Positions 45,864 through 56,615 of a DNA stretch of 64,000 nt are shown one piece after another; positions within the stretch are counted from its first letter, which is position 1; each line of letters begins with the position of its first letter. The translations under genes were made by a program, and so were the position numbers. The stretch is from Sanghuangporus weigelae. Its lineage: Eukaryota > Basidiomycota > Agaricomycetes > Hymenochaetales > Hymenochaetaceae. The stretch covers positions 2,418,001 through 2,482,000 of the forward strand of contig CP137318.1 in the NCBI GenBank assembly GCA_033182465.1, given 5' to 3'. The notes beneath the pieces were generated by a model. The model did no database searches and was not told the origin of the DNA. It saw only the letters and a list, made by a program, of their open reading frames with translations.

Positions 45864-48452
45864 CTATTTTTCCTCTTCTTCCTCCTCTTCTGCCTCTGCA
45901 AATACAGGTTTGGGCTGGTTTTGCTTCCAGGCTGTGTGCGATCACCGGAGTGAGATTGCGAGACAGACCATTGAAAAAGATCACAGCCACAGGTTTCCAG
46001 ATATGGTCCACATCAGCAACCGTGCCAACTGGAGGAAAGAAAACCCAACCACGTACCTGCTGTCCATCGAGGATCCTTCTCCGCAACCTCTGCGTACTTC
46101 AGCAATGCCTCCCGGGGCTATGTGCAATTTTTCGTTAGCCATCGCATTCAATGTCCGCATTTGATGAAATAGGGGGGCCGACGGACATTGCCATCGGAGG
46201 TTAATGCCGGCATGACACGTCACTCGTAATGTAATACCAAGTGCGTTACTTCACGCGCATGTCACTCCCCGTGGATAAAGATCGAAAAAAGAATGGAAAG
46301 AAAAAAGTTGAAAAAAGGTTTAAAATTTTTTAAAAGAAAGGAAAACAAGAAAATAACCGAAACACCTCGGCGCCGCAGAAAAAATACGAGTTGAAAGCGG
46401 TGGCGTCTCTTAAAGGACAAGATCAGAAACATCAGGAAACAGATGGCACTCACGTCTTGATCGCGAGTCGTGTCCCTAAACAAGTTCTGTACAACGTGTT
46501 GAGTCGCACTTGCACCGACGCGCCCGCCCTTCCCAGGCCCTGTGACAGGCAACTCTGGTCGCTTGCTCTTTCGTGGGTCCATCCGCTCTTTATCCCTCTT
46601 CCTCTTGGCACTCTTCCCTTCTTCACCATCCCGGAACATAGGCAACGCATGCGGTGTAAGAATCTGAGGTTGAAGTTGTGCGGAAGCCATTGATTCGACA
46701 GTTGGCCTTTTGACGGCGGACTTGTTTGCCAACAATTTCGCGCCATTCAACGAGTGCTCCGGCGAATACAAACATGATACCTGTCCATTCGCTTGCCCAA
46801 CCAAAATCTGCGCCCAATAGTTAGCCTCGTTTGTAATAAACGGATAATTTTATCTTATATTACCTGGTTGATTTTGGGGTGCCAGAACACCTTGACCGGC
46901 GTGCTGTCCATCTCCAGCTCTCTGACAGGCTCCAAGTCATGTCTTTGCAAGAACATTAGCTTGCCTTTCGCTCCTTTACTCGATGCACCCAATCCAGTCA
47001 CAACAAACTTTTCGTCTGGACTAAAAACAGCATTTGTCGGAGGGTAGAGTGTGGTGATGCTACTCCGCGCCACGAGAGGTTTACGGAACGATCGTAAGTC
47101 CCACACTGTACCAGCATTAATACAGGTCAAGGAAAAAAAGGTATTACTGCACGAACGCTTCACCGTATCGTCGCTACCCCGTGTCAATATTGTTCTCCCA
47201 TCCACTGAGAAGACGATTGAACCTGTTTCGGTGCCTTTCGTATGAGCTCCCTCAATGGTCATATCAGGCCGGACGTAGTTCGAGGTTGCTTTCCACATGT
47301 GCAAAGCACCATCTAAGCAAGCACCAGCAATATACTTGGCATCATGCGAATATGCACAAGCAGTGACCTTTGTCCGTGCACCGCGTTCCTTAGACTTCAC
47401 CACAATCACCGTTTTCTGTTTTCGCCTGTCATCGACGTCCCATATTCTGATGATCCACGTTAAGTTGGTGCTTAAGTCACTAGGCGAATTCCTTACCGGA
47501 TTGTTGAATCGGCCGAACTAGTTATAAATGTGTTTGATTCCTTCGGATGCCAGCTGCAACTGAGAACTTCCCCAACGTGGCCACTTTAGAGAAGTCAGCC
47601 TTATTGTATATCGTAGTAGGATCCAGGTTCATGACTTACGCAGTATGCTTCATGTCTCGAATATACATATCACCCTTGACGAATGTTGCTCTAGCAAAAT
47701 AACGAATATTGAATATACAAAGGCAAGTGGAAAAGGAACAAAAAGCATTTACAATTCTTCCCCATCCCGATCATACAATTTTGGCTGGATCGTACCAGAA
47801 ATGACTAGGAATTTGGTACCATCGGGCGAGAACTTCAGATCGTTCACCTGGGTACTGTTGTCAAGTCAGGCTCATGAACCCGCTCAACTGTGAAAACCTA
47901 CATAGTAAGTTCCAGCCGGCTCCCATGTCTTGAAAGGTTTCGGATTTGCACTCATTCCACCAAAGTCCCAGAGTTTGCAGTCATAGTCGTATGAACCTGA
48001 TACGAAACGAGCACCTGATGGGTCAATGGCCAGCGCCGATACAACTTTGGTGTGATCCTTCATGGATAGTTCGTGCGATATGGGAAAGTCCGTTTCGGTC
48101 TCTAGAGCATTCGGATCGTATTCAGGCTCGTCTTTGTCCTCGTCGTCAATCTGCCCATCTACTGACTGAAAAGCAACAGGCGGCCCGGGCTCAGGAGACT
48201 CAGAGCGAGATAATTCGCGCTTCTCCTCCAAATTTTCATCGGCCTCCTTTGACAAGCCATGAGCTACAGGAGAGGCGCTTGCTGTATCCTGCGTAGATGG
48301 TAAGGTCAATATGGTCATAACTTCGAGACAAATATCAGACTCGCCCGTTTGTCTCTTGCAAAGGAACTGGAATCCACGATCGGCTTTTTCTTCTTCTGTT
48401 GTTTGCCGAAGCCAGCAATTCCCATGGCAGCCATGATATCCATGTCGGCCAT
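45864..48452 (-). CDS. WDR70-like WD40 protein
   Basis: WDR70 proteins are nuclear WD40 proteins; in fission yeast and humans they are tied to CRL4-dependent H2B ubiquitination and DNA repair. The start at 48452 gives MADMDIMAAMGIAGFGKQQK and then the family's FG-K start region. An acidic linker leads to WD repeats: HTKVVSALAIDPSGARFVSG, SYDYDCKLWDFGGM, the repeat ending in ADSTIRIWDVDDRRK, TKVTACAYSHDAKYIAGACL, DDTVKVWDLRSF, and DSTPVKVFWHPKINQI. The tail matches the family: HALPMFRD, HVVQNLFRDTTRDQD, then PREALLKYAEVAEKDPRW after a 336-base intron (46118-46453), and finally KQNQPKPVFAEAEEEEEEEK. Other introns are 40-65 bases. About 600 residues. Confidence 0.92.
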
Positions 48453-48675
48453 GATGTTGTTTGTTCACCAACAGGACAACGTCTGAACTTTGAGCTGAGG
48501 TAACGTGACGAGGCAGTCCTCCGATCCGCGTGATCGGCGACGGCGAAGTCAACGCGTTGAAAATGACGAATCCTCCTGTACGCGTCTCATCCCATAAGCC
48601 ACGGCCAATATATTTTGTCTCTTCCTCTGCCCCTTCACCTGTTCGCCCTGATATACACAATATTTCTTGGTCAAT
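48453..48675. promoter_or_regulatory. Divergent promoter WDR70-like / 48.7 kb gene
   Basis: 223 bases between start codons, GC-balanced, with no TATA box. The plus-strand gene has a short leader. No motif stands out. Confidence 0.4.
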
Positions 48676-49347
48676 ATGCTGAAACGACAACGTCCTTCGA
48701 CCCCACCTACATCGCTAGCCATTCCCTCAGAGTTTGCTGAGACCGACCCGGGTACCTCATTCTCTCATGTCACGAAACGCAGACGGATCGTAGCACCAGT
48801 TCTGGACGGAAGGGAAAGAGGGCCACAACCTGTTGATGATGATTATATTGATGATGTTTGGATAGAGGAGGAAGAGGGAGGAGGCTTGGATATGTCCAAC
48901 AGTTCAACGAATGCTGCTGTTAACCTCCCCCAGTGGACGGAGCAGACTGGCCAGTATAAGCACACAAACGCCTTGCTTCACCAACTTCACCTAGAACACC
49001 AGCGCCGATGTCAATCAACTCTACCCCATGCATCGAACCGCCACTTCCACAGCGATAATAGCGCTCCATCTTTCCCTGGACAACTCGGGAAGTTCCCGCA
49101 CATAGGAAATCCGGCCCGATCTCCTGAAGAACTACGCTCGTCAACTCCCATCGATAATTCGGGGAACGCAAATGTAGCTGAAGAACTAAGTCAAGTTCGT
49201 GCACGATATGAAGAACACAATAGGTACAACTTTAACTTCTCTACATGCTATCACCACTAATGCAGAAGGGACAGGTTATTGGGTTCATTGGTACGGAGAC
49301 GAAAGGAAGAGAAATTCTTACAACAAGAATTGCAACATCTGACTTGA
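48676..49347 (+). CDS. Unknown acidic/basic protein with C-terminal coiled coil (209 aa)
   Basis: Two exons (48676-49223, 49266-49347) give 630 bases. The N-terminus MLKRQRPSTPPTSL and a KRRRI patch (residues 37-41) suggest a nuclear protein. A very acidic patch follows (DDDYIDDVWIEEEEGGG), then a conserved-looking helical segment (NALLHQLHLEHQRR), a Ser/Pro-rich stretch, and a C-terminal helix (ELSQVRARYEEHNRRDRLLG then SLVRRRKEEKFLQQELQHL). This build is familiar from unnamed Agaricomycete proteins that are divergent partners of housekeeping genes; I cannot assign a function. Confidence 0.7.
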
Positions 49348-49644
49348 CATATTATACCTTACTCGTAAGCATGCGATCACTTTTATGAGTTGTTCCCTTG
49401 CAAACGGCAATCCAGATGATTTCTGACTTATCGACCAAACTATTCAGCGCCATGGCTACCGTGTATGAGTTTACGATTCCTGTGTTTTAGGAACTGCATG
49501 CAATGATTTCTGACATCACAATCATTGTACACTAGTGCATGGCTTGAATAACGTTATATGTATTACTACGCTAATAGGCATTTCTAAACGGAATAGGACA
49601 ATCAAATATGCACGAAAAATGCCATCCAGTTTACACAAGTTTTG

Positions 49645-50336
49645 TCAAACTCTGTCCAAACCTACATCGACTTCCCTATCCAGCGCCTTGCTAAGCTCCT
49701 CATTCAATAAAGCTTGCATTGAACGGTCCTCCCGGTAATAATACCATCCATCTTTTTCCGGGACATAATCATACCGTTTTGGTCCGCTATAACTTCATGT
49801 TAGTAAGGGCCAACCCCGCGAGCAAACTTGAATATACCTAAACGGCGAAGACAGCCAGATTTGCTTATTGGGCGGTTGTTTGTTGATAACATACGTTCCC
49901 TTATCGGCAAGGTTTAATGTAAGAACCCCGCTCTGTATTCGTCGTGAGCTGAATATATCTCCAACGGCAATTAAAATATATATTTATATATATTACTCAC
50001 AGAATACTCGACCTCATACTCCGTCCGGTCTATTTCATCCAACAGTGTTTCTAGCGACTCCAAGAGTATGTCCATAGTAGCATCCGATAGTTGATGATAC
50101 TTCTCCACAGAAAGATCACTTCATTGCTTACTATGTACCAGTCAGCTTTTCGATCGAAAGAGTGGGATCACTGACCTTTCATTCATCATTGGCGGCGGCG
50201 TAACCAGCACAGGTCGACTGACATGCATGGAGCGCTGGGCAAACAGAACCTGCTTTGCAGTTACCGGCCGTCGCGTCCGTAAGGCGCTTGATGCGCAAGC
50301 GCGACACAACGTTCTTGAGAGCCCTCTGGTGAGCAT
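49645..50336 (-). CDS. YFH1: Frataxin
   Basis: Mitochondrial matrix protein that stimulates Fe-S cluster assembly on Isu/Nfs1. The start at 50336 gives [20 protein letters not shown], an Arg/Ser/Ala presequence (two earlier in-frame Met codons upstream are not needed). After an intron: [29 protein letters not shown] (acidic iron-binding ridge), [40 protein letters not shown] and [20 protein letters not shown]. Conserved Trp and Gly positions are intact. Four exons. A TGCACGTGAC box lies 79 bases upstream. Its neighbour on the other side of 1.8 kb is the copper locus. Confidence 0.95.
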
Positions 50337-50415
50337 CGCGCAAGAATGAAGAGAGTTAACGAGCTCGAACTCGCTGATCTTTTTCAAAGTCCAATTCAGA
50401 ACGGACCCGAGTCGT

Positions 50416-50424
50416 GCACGTGAC
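50416..50424. promoter_or_regulatory. E-box GCACGTGAC upstream of frataxin
   Basis: 80 bases before the frataxin start. The surrounding 10-mer TGCACGTGAC is identical to that in the MPH1/G-patch promoter. A Cbf1-like bHLH site is a reasonable guess. Confidence 0.4.
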
Positions 50425-50429
50425 TGCAC

Positions 50430-52227
50430 GTTTGATTATCGTCGTGCTTTTGAAATTTTAGGGATATTTCTCACTTCTTCCGTCAAAACACTTGCATGTT
50501 CTTGAAACGTATGCACTAAGAAAATTGTGTTCGCTGCTCTGCAAGTATGAAGCTCTTGCGAACATCGAATTGAGGTTTCTAATCGCGTCATGGACGTATG
50601 CTCGAACAACAAACGGATTTCGAGTGACGAAGTGCCGCTTCCCCATACTCAAGTGTTTGTTTTCCACGGTTTTGATTGTGCTGAGCTAGCAGGATATAAA
50701 CTTCCACCTACCATTGGTGTGTGCTGAATTAAAAGTGGCTCCAATGATGTTTTTTCTCACCTCACTTTTCGAGGATTTATGGTGAGTATTGAGATCCTTA
50801 TGCGGTAATTCTGTTGTATATCATGATGATGAGACATCCTTAGTTTAACCTACGTGCATGTTACTTTACCACATGTATTCTCAAAGACATCAAGAAGTGT
50901 TTAATGATCCGTCTGTTGGTGCAAACACGGTGCCATCGGTTCCCCTGAGCGGAGATGATCTCACCGCGATATCAAACTCGCTTTGGCCATTTCATCCGCT
51001 GTCGGCAGTCGTCTTTCTTTGCAGACTCTATTTGGAATCATATCACAATTCAAGTTCTTCCTTTATTATGTTCATTGATCATCCAGGGAGGATAACGATG
51101 GCTAATCACTCGTAACCATGATCCTGGAGATTGATGACACCGTACAAGCATTCCATAACTGTAAACATCCTAGTGAAAGCCAATTTAGGCGACGATTCTC
51201 GAAGCGATAAATTCTCTCATTTTCGGATGCTCCGACTTACTTAGTTGCCTTCGTCTTGCATCACTTAGAAGGCTCCTACATGGAGTGTGTCGAGATACAG
51301 CGTCGCGGCGTACGAAAACTTTTGGGCTCTTGGCCTGAGATTTGCCGACTACGGTATTTTCGTCGTCGCGGACAGTAGTGGATTTCGTGCTGATCGGACA
51401 GACCGCACGATGTGCCTTGCCATGAGCAAAGCATACAGTAGTGCACTAAATAGCTAAATAGTAAGGAGCTTCGGTGCGGTCGTGTCCGACTTGTATAAAT
51501 TGATTTTATCCTAAACATTAGCATTTGTTTCAATTGACTGAGCATTGATCCGACATGGCATCTGCAGGAAGTAACTTGTATGCAGTTCGATCGCCGATAT
51601 CCTCACCGGGTGGCTACTACAGTGAGAGTGGCATCGGCTCTTCTAAGCTGCGTTACTTACGTGCATAGGCACCATCGAAGGATAATAAACGCGAAATGGC
51701 CAAAGACATGCACTCCGAGACAGGTGATTACATGTATATGATGAAGTAAAGTGCGTGCCAAGTTCTAGATGCTAAACGGCTTGGCCCAGGGATCGACGAT
51801 CGTCCAAGAAAGCCACTGGGCCACAATATTAATGACAAACGCAGTTGGTCTTACGCTTATGCGGGAATCAAATGTCATGCTATCGAGGATTGCCGCTTAG
51901 GATATACTTCTCGTAGTTCAGCGTCCATATTGTTCGCGAGAGCTTATAGTACTCTCAGAACTAGGATTATCCTCTTCAATCGAATTCGATTTCAAGAATA
52001 GAGTTGGGGTTTATGGCGAGGAATTCGAATTTCTTCTTGGCAATAACTATTCAATGCGCGGGTCACTGGAGTCGTTTCTCCCCATATTTACACAATAGCT
52101 AATCAAATTGTATTGAAGATCGAGTCAAGATCGTCCGAGTCGCGACCATAACAGCGTTAAATATCAATGACGATAATAGATGAGACGGACAACGTATTCA
52201 GGGAAAAGGAAAGCATGGGCCGAAATC
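50430..52227. other. 1.8 kb gap between frataxin and the first X325 gene
   Basis: No frame with protein character on either strand; the longest, near 50858-51115 plus and 51276-51545 minus, have irregular composition. AT-rich overall. It may be a decayed gene or simply the long border of the copper locus. No terminal repeats or target-site duplications were noticed. Confidence 0.4.
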
Positions 52228-53072
52228 TCAGAGGAGACTCAATGTAGCAGCCGCAAGAAGCCCGAGTAGTCCTCCGGTCTTCTGGAAAAGAGGAAGCGCC
52301 GCACTAGTAGATTCTGTGCTGGTCGAGGATGCAGACGTTGACGTTGAAGTGCTATTAGCGGAAGACGTGGTCGAGTTTGAGACGAGGTTTGTGCATGAAA
52401 CGTTGGATGGTATAGTAGCACTGCTCGAAAGAGTCAAATCCGCGCACTGTGACAATAAAACCATGATATCGTCAGTTGAAGGTCAGTTTAAGCCCATAAA
52501 ACCAGTGCTTACTTGGAACAGATTGCCATCACCGCCGTTGAACTCTACCTGGATGGTGACATTCGAACCATCCTGGACGCCTTGAATACCGAGGTTCTGG
52601 ATGTCGATCGCAAAGCAAGCCAATCCCTCACCGCTAGCCTGGAAGGGCTGGACGGCCAGCGGCAATGTTTGACCAGACGTCGAGGTGTTGAAGACCGAGA
52701 AGTTGGTCGGGTTTTGTTCGACGGAGATGAGAACCTGGACTATGCACAAAGACATTTAAGAGGTAGTCAACATCATTTAGCGGGATCTCACTTACTAGAC
52801 CAGTTGGGGTGTTCACTATTCATGGTGATGAAGCCTTGTCCAAGAGGGAAAGTCGTACGATTGTCGACGGCATTTGTATACCCATCTGCGTAATATTGCT
52901 GTTAGAGGATATCATAGTCATAGTTAAACGTCGGAGACTGACCGCAGAAGTTGGGTTCATCGTCTTCAACGAAAGGTCCACGGGGTTCCGGGAACTGCAA
53001 CTGGAAATGTGCATAGGAGGACGTCACGAGGGCGAGAAGGCCATATAACAGAAGAGACTTTCTGGCAAGCAT
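52228..53072 (-). CDS. X325/BIM1-like LPMO-related copper protein, GPI type (copy 1)
   Basis: X325 proteins resemble lytic polysaccharide monooxygenases but are implicated in copper uptake; Cryptococcus Bim1 acts with Ctr1. Exons 52943-53072 (130), 52796-52885 (90), 52513-52739 (227) and 52228-52446 (219 bases) give 221 residues. The signal peptide [21 protein letters not shown] is cut before [11 protein letters not shown], leaving His1, the N-terminal copper ligand. [20 protein letters not shown] and NSEHPNW (a second His at about mature residue 48) follow, then [30 protein letters not shown] and [20 protein letters not shown]. The Ser/Thr-rich linker and hydrophobic end [12 protein letters not shown] are a GPI signal. 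A TATA box (53144) and CuSE-like site (53201) lie upstream; the CTR gene is next. Confidence 0.92.
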
Positions 53073-53143
53073 CGCGAGGATTCACCTGAGGTTCACAGAG
53101 GGGAATTTTGCAGTGGTGTAGGTAGGAGGAGAAGGCATTTCGT

Positions 53144-53151
53144 ATTATATA
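53144..53151 (-). promoter_or_regulatory. TATA box of X325 copy 1
   Basis: TATATAAT on the minus strand, 72 bases before the ATG at 53072. Confidence 0.5.
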
Positions 53152-53200
53152 TTCAGACTATTTGTCACTGGAAGAAAGTCCCTGTTTCCGAATAAGGGTA

Positions 53201-53210
53201 ACAGCTAAAA
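53201..53210 (-). promoter_or_regulatory. Copper-signalling-element-like site TTTTAGCTGT
   Basis: Matches the fission-yeast Cuf1 element consensus D(T/A)DDHGCTGD in all ten positions, 129 bases upstream of the X325 start and 50 bases beyond its TATA box. The consensus is loose, so a match in 300 bases by chance is not rare (about one in four). Confidence 0.3.
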
Positions 53211-53681
53211 CTTTTTCACAGTTCCTTTCATAACCATGATTTACTCACGGCTGTTGTCCTCTCCATCTCAACGAGGTATGATCCCAATCGGAATGGAAAC
53301 AACAGCTTCATTGCAAAACAAATTCATAGAAAAACGTCAATGGGATACAATCACTCTAAGTTTTGTCTCAAGCCAGCCCATTGCGCAGAGCACTTCTGCA
53401 TTCTTGGGCAGTTTGAAGGCCCCCTGATCACGGAAACCAAGTCTAACAAGAACAATTTTATACGCGACTGAAGAGGCATTCCACAAGAAACACTCTTATA
53501 TTCTGAATGCAATCAACTTGTCGACCTTCCATTAAGAGACGATTGAATCTTGGACAAATATTGATTGAAACGGAAATACAAACTAAATAGCAAGAGAGCA
53601 CAACAAGTTGGCATTGCATTTATTCCTTCCAACAACGATCAAACGGCCCGACAGCCAGCATAGCAGCGAATAAGATTGTTA

Positions 53682-54334
53682 TCAGTGACTTTGAGCACCC
53701 ATCGTCAAAACTGAAAGACGACCAAACACAATCTCTCCAACCCCTAACCCGGCGATAATCGTAATTATATATGCAGCCTGAAACGTCCTGAGCAACATCA
53801 TCAAACGACAGAGGATATAGAACGTTGAGCGTTCTGAGTGGAGAAAAATAGAAGGACCTTACATAACAGCCAGCATGAGTGCAAAATGAAGGAACGATTG
53901 CAAGGTGTGCATGGCACCGCGGCTGATATCGTGGGACCATATGAAAGGAGGGATAATTCGTCTTCTAGACACAGACGGTGGAGGGAGTGATGCTTGACTG
54001 GTCTTAATAACATCCGCAGAGTGATTATTTTGCAAGTACACCTGGCTCTGCACGAGCGCTCTGGCCCTATGGCTCCATCAGTTTCTTTCTTAATCATTGA
54101 GTAAATAGACTGAGACCTTTCTCTCCACCGGGCCTCCATGACAGAGCGCATCGCAACAATGTACCTTTCGAAGGCCGCGAGGAAGAAAAGGATGATAGCA
54201 GCTCCTGCGATGGCGCCCTTAGAGCCGGGGGTGATATCTTTGAAGAACAGATTATCACCACCAGAGAAGTGAAGATATGGAGTCATCATCATCATTGTCA
54301 TTGAGTCCGATGAGTCGCTTGAAGAGTGGTCCAT
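53682..54334 (-). CDS. CTR-family high-affinity copper transporter (175 aa)
   Basis: Trimeric Cu(I) channel of plasma or vacuole membrane. Exons 54117-54334, 53863-54066 and 53682-53787 give 528 bases. The N-terminus is Met-rich (SMTMMMMTPYLHFSGGDNLF), followed by TM1 (SKGAIAGAAIILFFLAAFER). A cytosolic loop (RARALVQSQVYLQNNHSADV) leads to TM2 with MLAVM, the M-x3-M copper filter, and TM3 with GLGVG, the G-x3-G helix-packing motif, followed by EIVFGR. The HTLQSFLHFALMLAVMTFQA block is the family hallmark. There is no C-terminal Cys/His cluster; it ends GAQSH. TATAAA lies 44 bases upstream. It sits head-to-tail with X325 copy 1. Confidence 0.95.
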
Positions 54335-54377
54335 CGTGGAAATCTGAAGCTGAGGGCGTAGGGACGGCGAGCGTTAG

Positions 54378-54383
54378 TTTATA
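54378..54383 (-). promoter_or_regulatory. TATA box of the CTR gene
   Basis: TATAAA on the minus strand, 44 bases before the CTR ATG, so transcription would start very close to it. TATA boxes mark regulated rather than housekeeping genes in fungi. Confidence 0.45.
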
Positions 54384-54622
54384 AGTATGGGTAGTACAGC
54401 ACGATCGCGAGGGAAAACGTGACAGTCACAGTCGGATAAGATATACTTACCGGGTCCCATGGCCTGTTGGACCACGACCACGGTCCATGGCTTACATAAT
54501 CCACTAGCAAGCCAAGGAAAACCTCAAAGCCGTCCATTTTCCTCACCCACATCGAATCGAAGTAGTAAAGGGGACATAAACTGATTGACTGATGGAAGCG
54601 AACATCTCCGCTATCGCAATGG

Positions 54623-54632
54623 TATGAGCTGA
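54623..54632 (+). promoter_or_regulatory. Copper-signalling-element-like site TATGAGCTGA
   Basis: Ten-position match to D(T/A)DDHGCTGD, 289 bases upstream of the CTR ATG. Same caveat as the site at 53201: the consensus is degenerate. Confidence 0.25.
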
Positions 54633-55267
54633 GACCTTCTTGATCTAGAGGATGGTACAATGCCTATGCGAATTTTGAGTGCGTACAAGAACCCAAAGCC
54701 AAAGCAAAGCGACTAGTTCACACTAGTCCAGCTGCTAAGAGGACAGTGAGGGTAGAAAGCTGGTTTCCTGAGGCTTCGCTCACACCAGCTCTCCTTGTGT
54801 CCGGAAATCTCACTGTGGTTTGCACATATAGAGCGGCGTACTCAGGAAGCCAGAATGTAGAATTCCCATGAGACTGCGACAAGGCAGTGTGGAAGAGATA
54901 CAGAGCTACAGGAACGACGTATCCACGTATCCAGCAGACGCACACGAGCAGGCAAGACCGACGATCGAGCTTCGTGAGGACAACGCTCTCACCCGACCGA
55001 CAGAGAAGAGCACAGAAGACATTTGAACCAAACGGCATACTGAAGAGCGGAGGGGAGCAAGGTGGTACGGAACGATGTGCGCAACCCACGAGTGAGAAAG
55101 AGAGATGGAGGCAAGTGAGTGAGTGAGCCATTTCTGCGCTAAAATGGCTCATCGTCAGGGACCCCGGAACTCCAATCACGACTCCGTGTGAATTTAATTT
55201 CTTTCGCAATTCATTCCCATTTGCTGTGTGATCGCGTCCTGTAATCCTTCATCATCGTTTGCAAAAT

Positions 55268-55909
55268 ATGCTTAGACTTGCAATAGCGAGGCGTCATGCC
55301 ATTGCGACAACTTTGAGACCCGTTAACATCGTACTACGGAAGCGCTCTCTGCCTCTGCCTCTCAGTTACGTTCGCTTCAACTCTGGTCAATCCTCTCAAT
55401 CCTCTGGTCCTGCCTCGAAAGCAGAGCCTTTCTGGAATGCCCCGACTGTCACTTATGAGCAAGTAAAGCCGCGCACAGAACAGCCCAGCCCTGTAATATC
55501 ACATTTTTTTCTCAGCAATCTCCCTGTTTCTGATGTCTTTTCTTTGGCAGGATGCCTATCTCATTGACGTACGGGAACCCGACGAGGTTATACTCGGTTC
55601 TATCCCTTCTTCCGTCAACGTTCCGCTTTCGGTTTTGGCCGATTCGCTGCACCTCAACCCTGTGGCTTTCAAGGAAAGACACAGCATTGAAAAACCAAAG
55701 CGAAATCAGGAAATTGTATTTTACTGCCGGAGTGGGAAGAGAAGTGCAACAGCTGCAGATATAGCTCAGAGATACGGATATACGAAGTGCGTGTAATAAT
55801 CGTCGATTTGTGGGGATTCCCAAATCTGACTCATTAGCACTTCAGCGTGCTCAACTATGAAGGTTCTTGGCTGGATTGGACAGCAAAAGAACAGGGCAAA
55901 AGTTCGTGA
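55268..55909 (+). CDS. Mitochondrial single-domain rhodanese (sulfurtransferase)
   Basis: Exons 55268-55492, 55551-55786 and 55846-55909 give 525 bases, 174 residues. The N-terminus MLRLAIARRHAIATTLRPVN is an Arg-rich mitochondrial presequence without acidic residues. The rhodanese domain has VTYEQVKP, AYLIDVREPDEVILGSIPSS, NVPLSVLAD, and the active loop IVFYCRSGKRSATAA with catalytic Cys. It ends YGYTNVLNYEGSWLDWTAKE. This resembles yeast Rdl1/Rdl2 and bacterial GlpE-type enzymes, which move sulfane sulfur from thiosulfate or persulfide to thiols. It lies inside the copper locus, between CTR and the second X325 gene; a functional tie is only a guess. Confidence 0.92.
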
Positions 55910-56615
55910 CTTCGCGCTGCGAGTAAAATGTAACGGCACATGTGTGTATCTCGAGTGCGTAGTACGACTGAAGAAAATATCTCTAAATGCCCACCGAACA
56001 ATCCTGCCGACTGTGTATGGCTACTAGTGATGATCATGCTGGAGCTGTGCTTTGGGGTTCAAAGAACTTACCACGAGTACCACTCGAAGTTTCAGATCAG
56101 CCAGGCAGATTGTCACTTGTCTCTACGTCGATGTTGCTCTGACCAAAGCCACCTCATTCTCACGTCAGTCCCATTCAACCTTCATCTATCGCTCCGTCCA
56201 GCACTGTTTGGACGATAAAACGACTGAGCACACTGCCTCTTCCATCTTGGGGTAAGTCTCTCAAAGTCTATCGCCAAGAAGCTTTTTTCCGGGTTCGTCC
56301 ACTCTCGCCGGGCACGCTGGAAGGATGTAAGACCGTAGGAGACCATAAGGAGACCAAGGATCGACTTTCCAGTTTTTCCTCAGTGAGCCAAGAAATTAAT
56401 CGATCAGGCCAAGCCATCTGAACAAACAACGTACAATTCTGGTGAAAATTTTCTTCTTCATCTCCATTCCAGTCAATTCGTCTGGGCTGTTTTTGTCCTA
56501 CTTCTTGCTTGGATTCGTACTTAAAGGTTAAAGTTCGTCGGTTTCGATTGAAGTGAGGTTTCAACCCGCCCTCCCGGATTCACGCATCCTTATGCGCACT
56601 CTCTATAAGCGATTC
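55910..56615. other. Upstream region of X325 copy 2
   Basis: 706 bases. No match to the copper-element consensus was found here by eye. TACTTAAAGG is at 56518. Small overlapping frames have no protein character. Confidence 0.45.

Larger units (their letters stand above)
53073..53681. other. Upstream region of X325 copy 1, downstream of CTR
   Basis: 609 bases. The part nearest X325 has a TATA box and one copper-element-like site, listed separately. The rest (53240-53640) is AT-rich 3' flank of CTR without coding evidence. Confidence 0.5.
54335..55267. other. Promoter region between CTR and rhodanese genes
   Basis: 933 bases shared by two divergent genes. A minus-strand frame (54718-55209) with a hydrophobic end is present but unconvincing (see rejected items). 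A TATA box and a copper-element-like site on the CTR side are listed separately. Confidence 0.45.

Noticed and set aside
54718-55209. Minus-strand frame with hydrophobic segments and a GPI-like end, between CTR and rhodanese
   Set aside because: Looked like a third secreted gene of the copper locus, but has no clean signal peptide, no known family motif, and Cys/Val/Leu runs that arise from the complementary purine-rich strand; it also fills the only promoter space for two genes.
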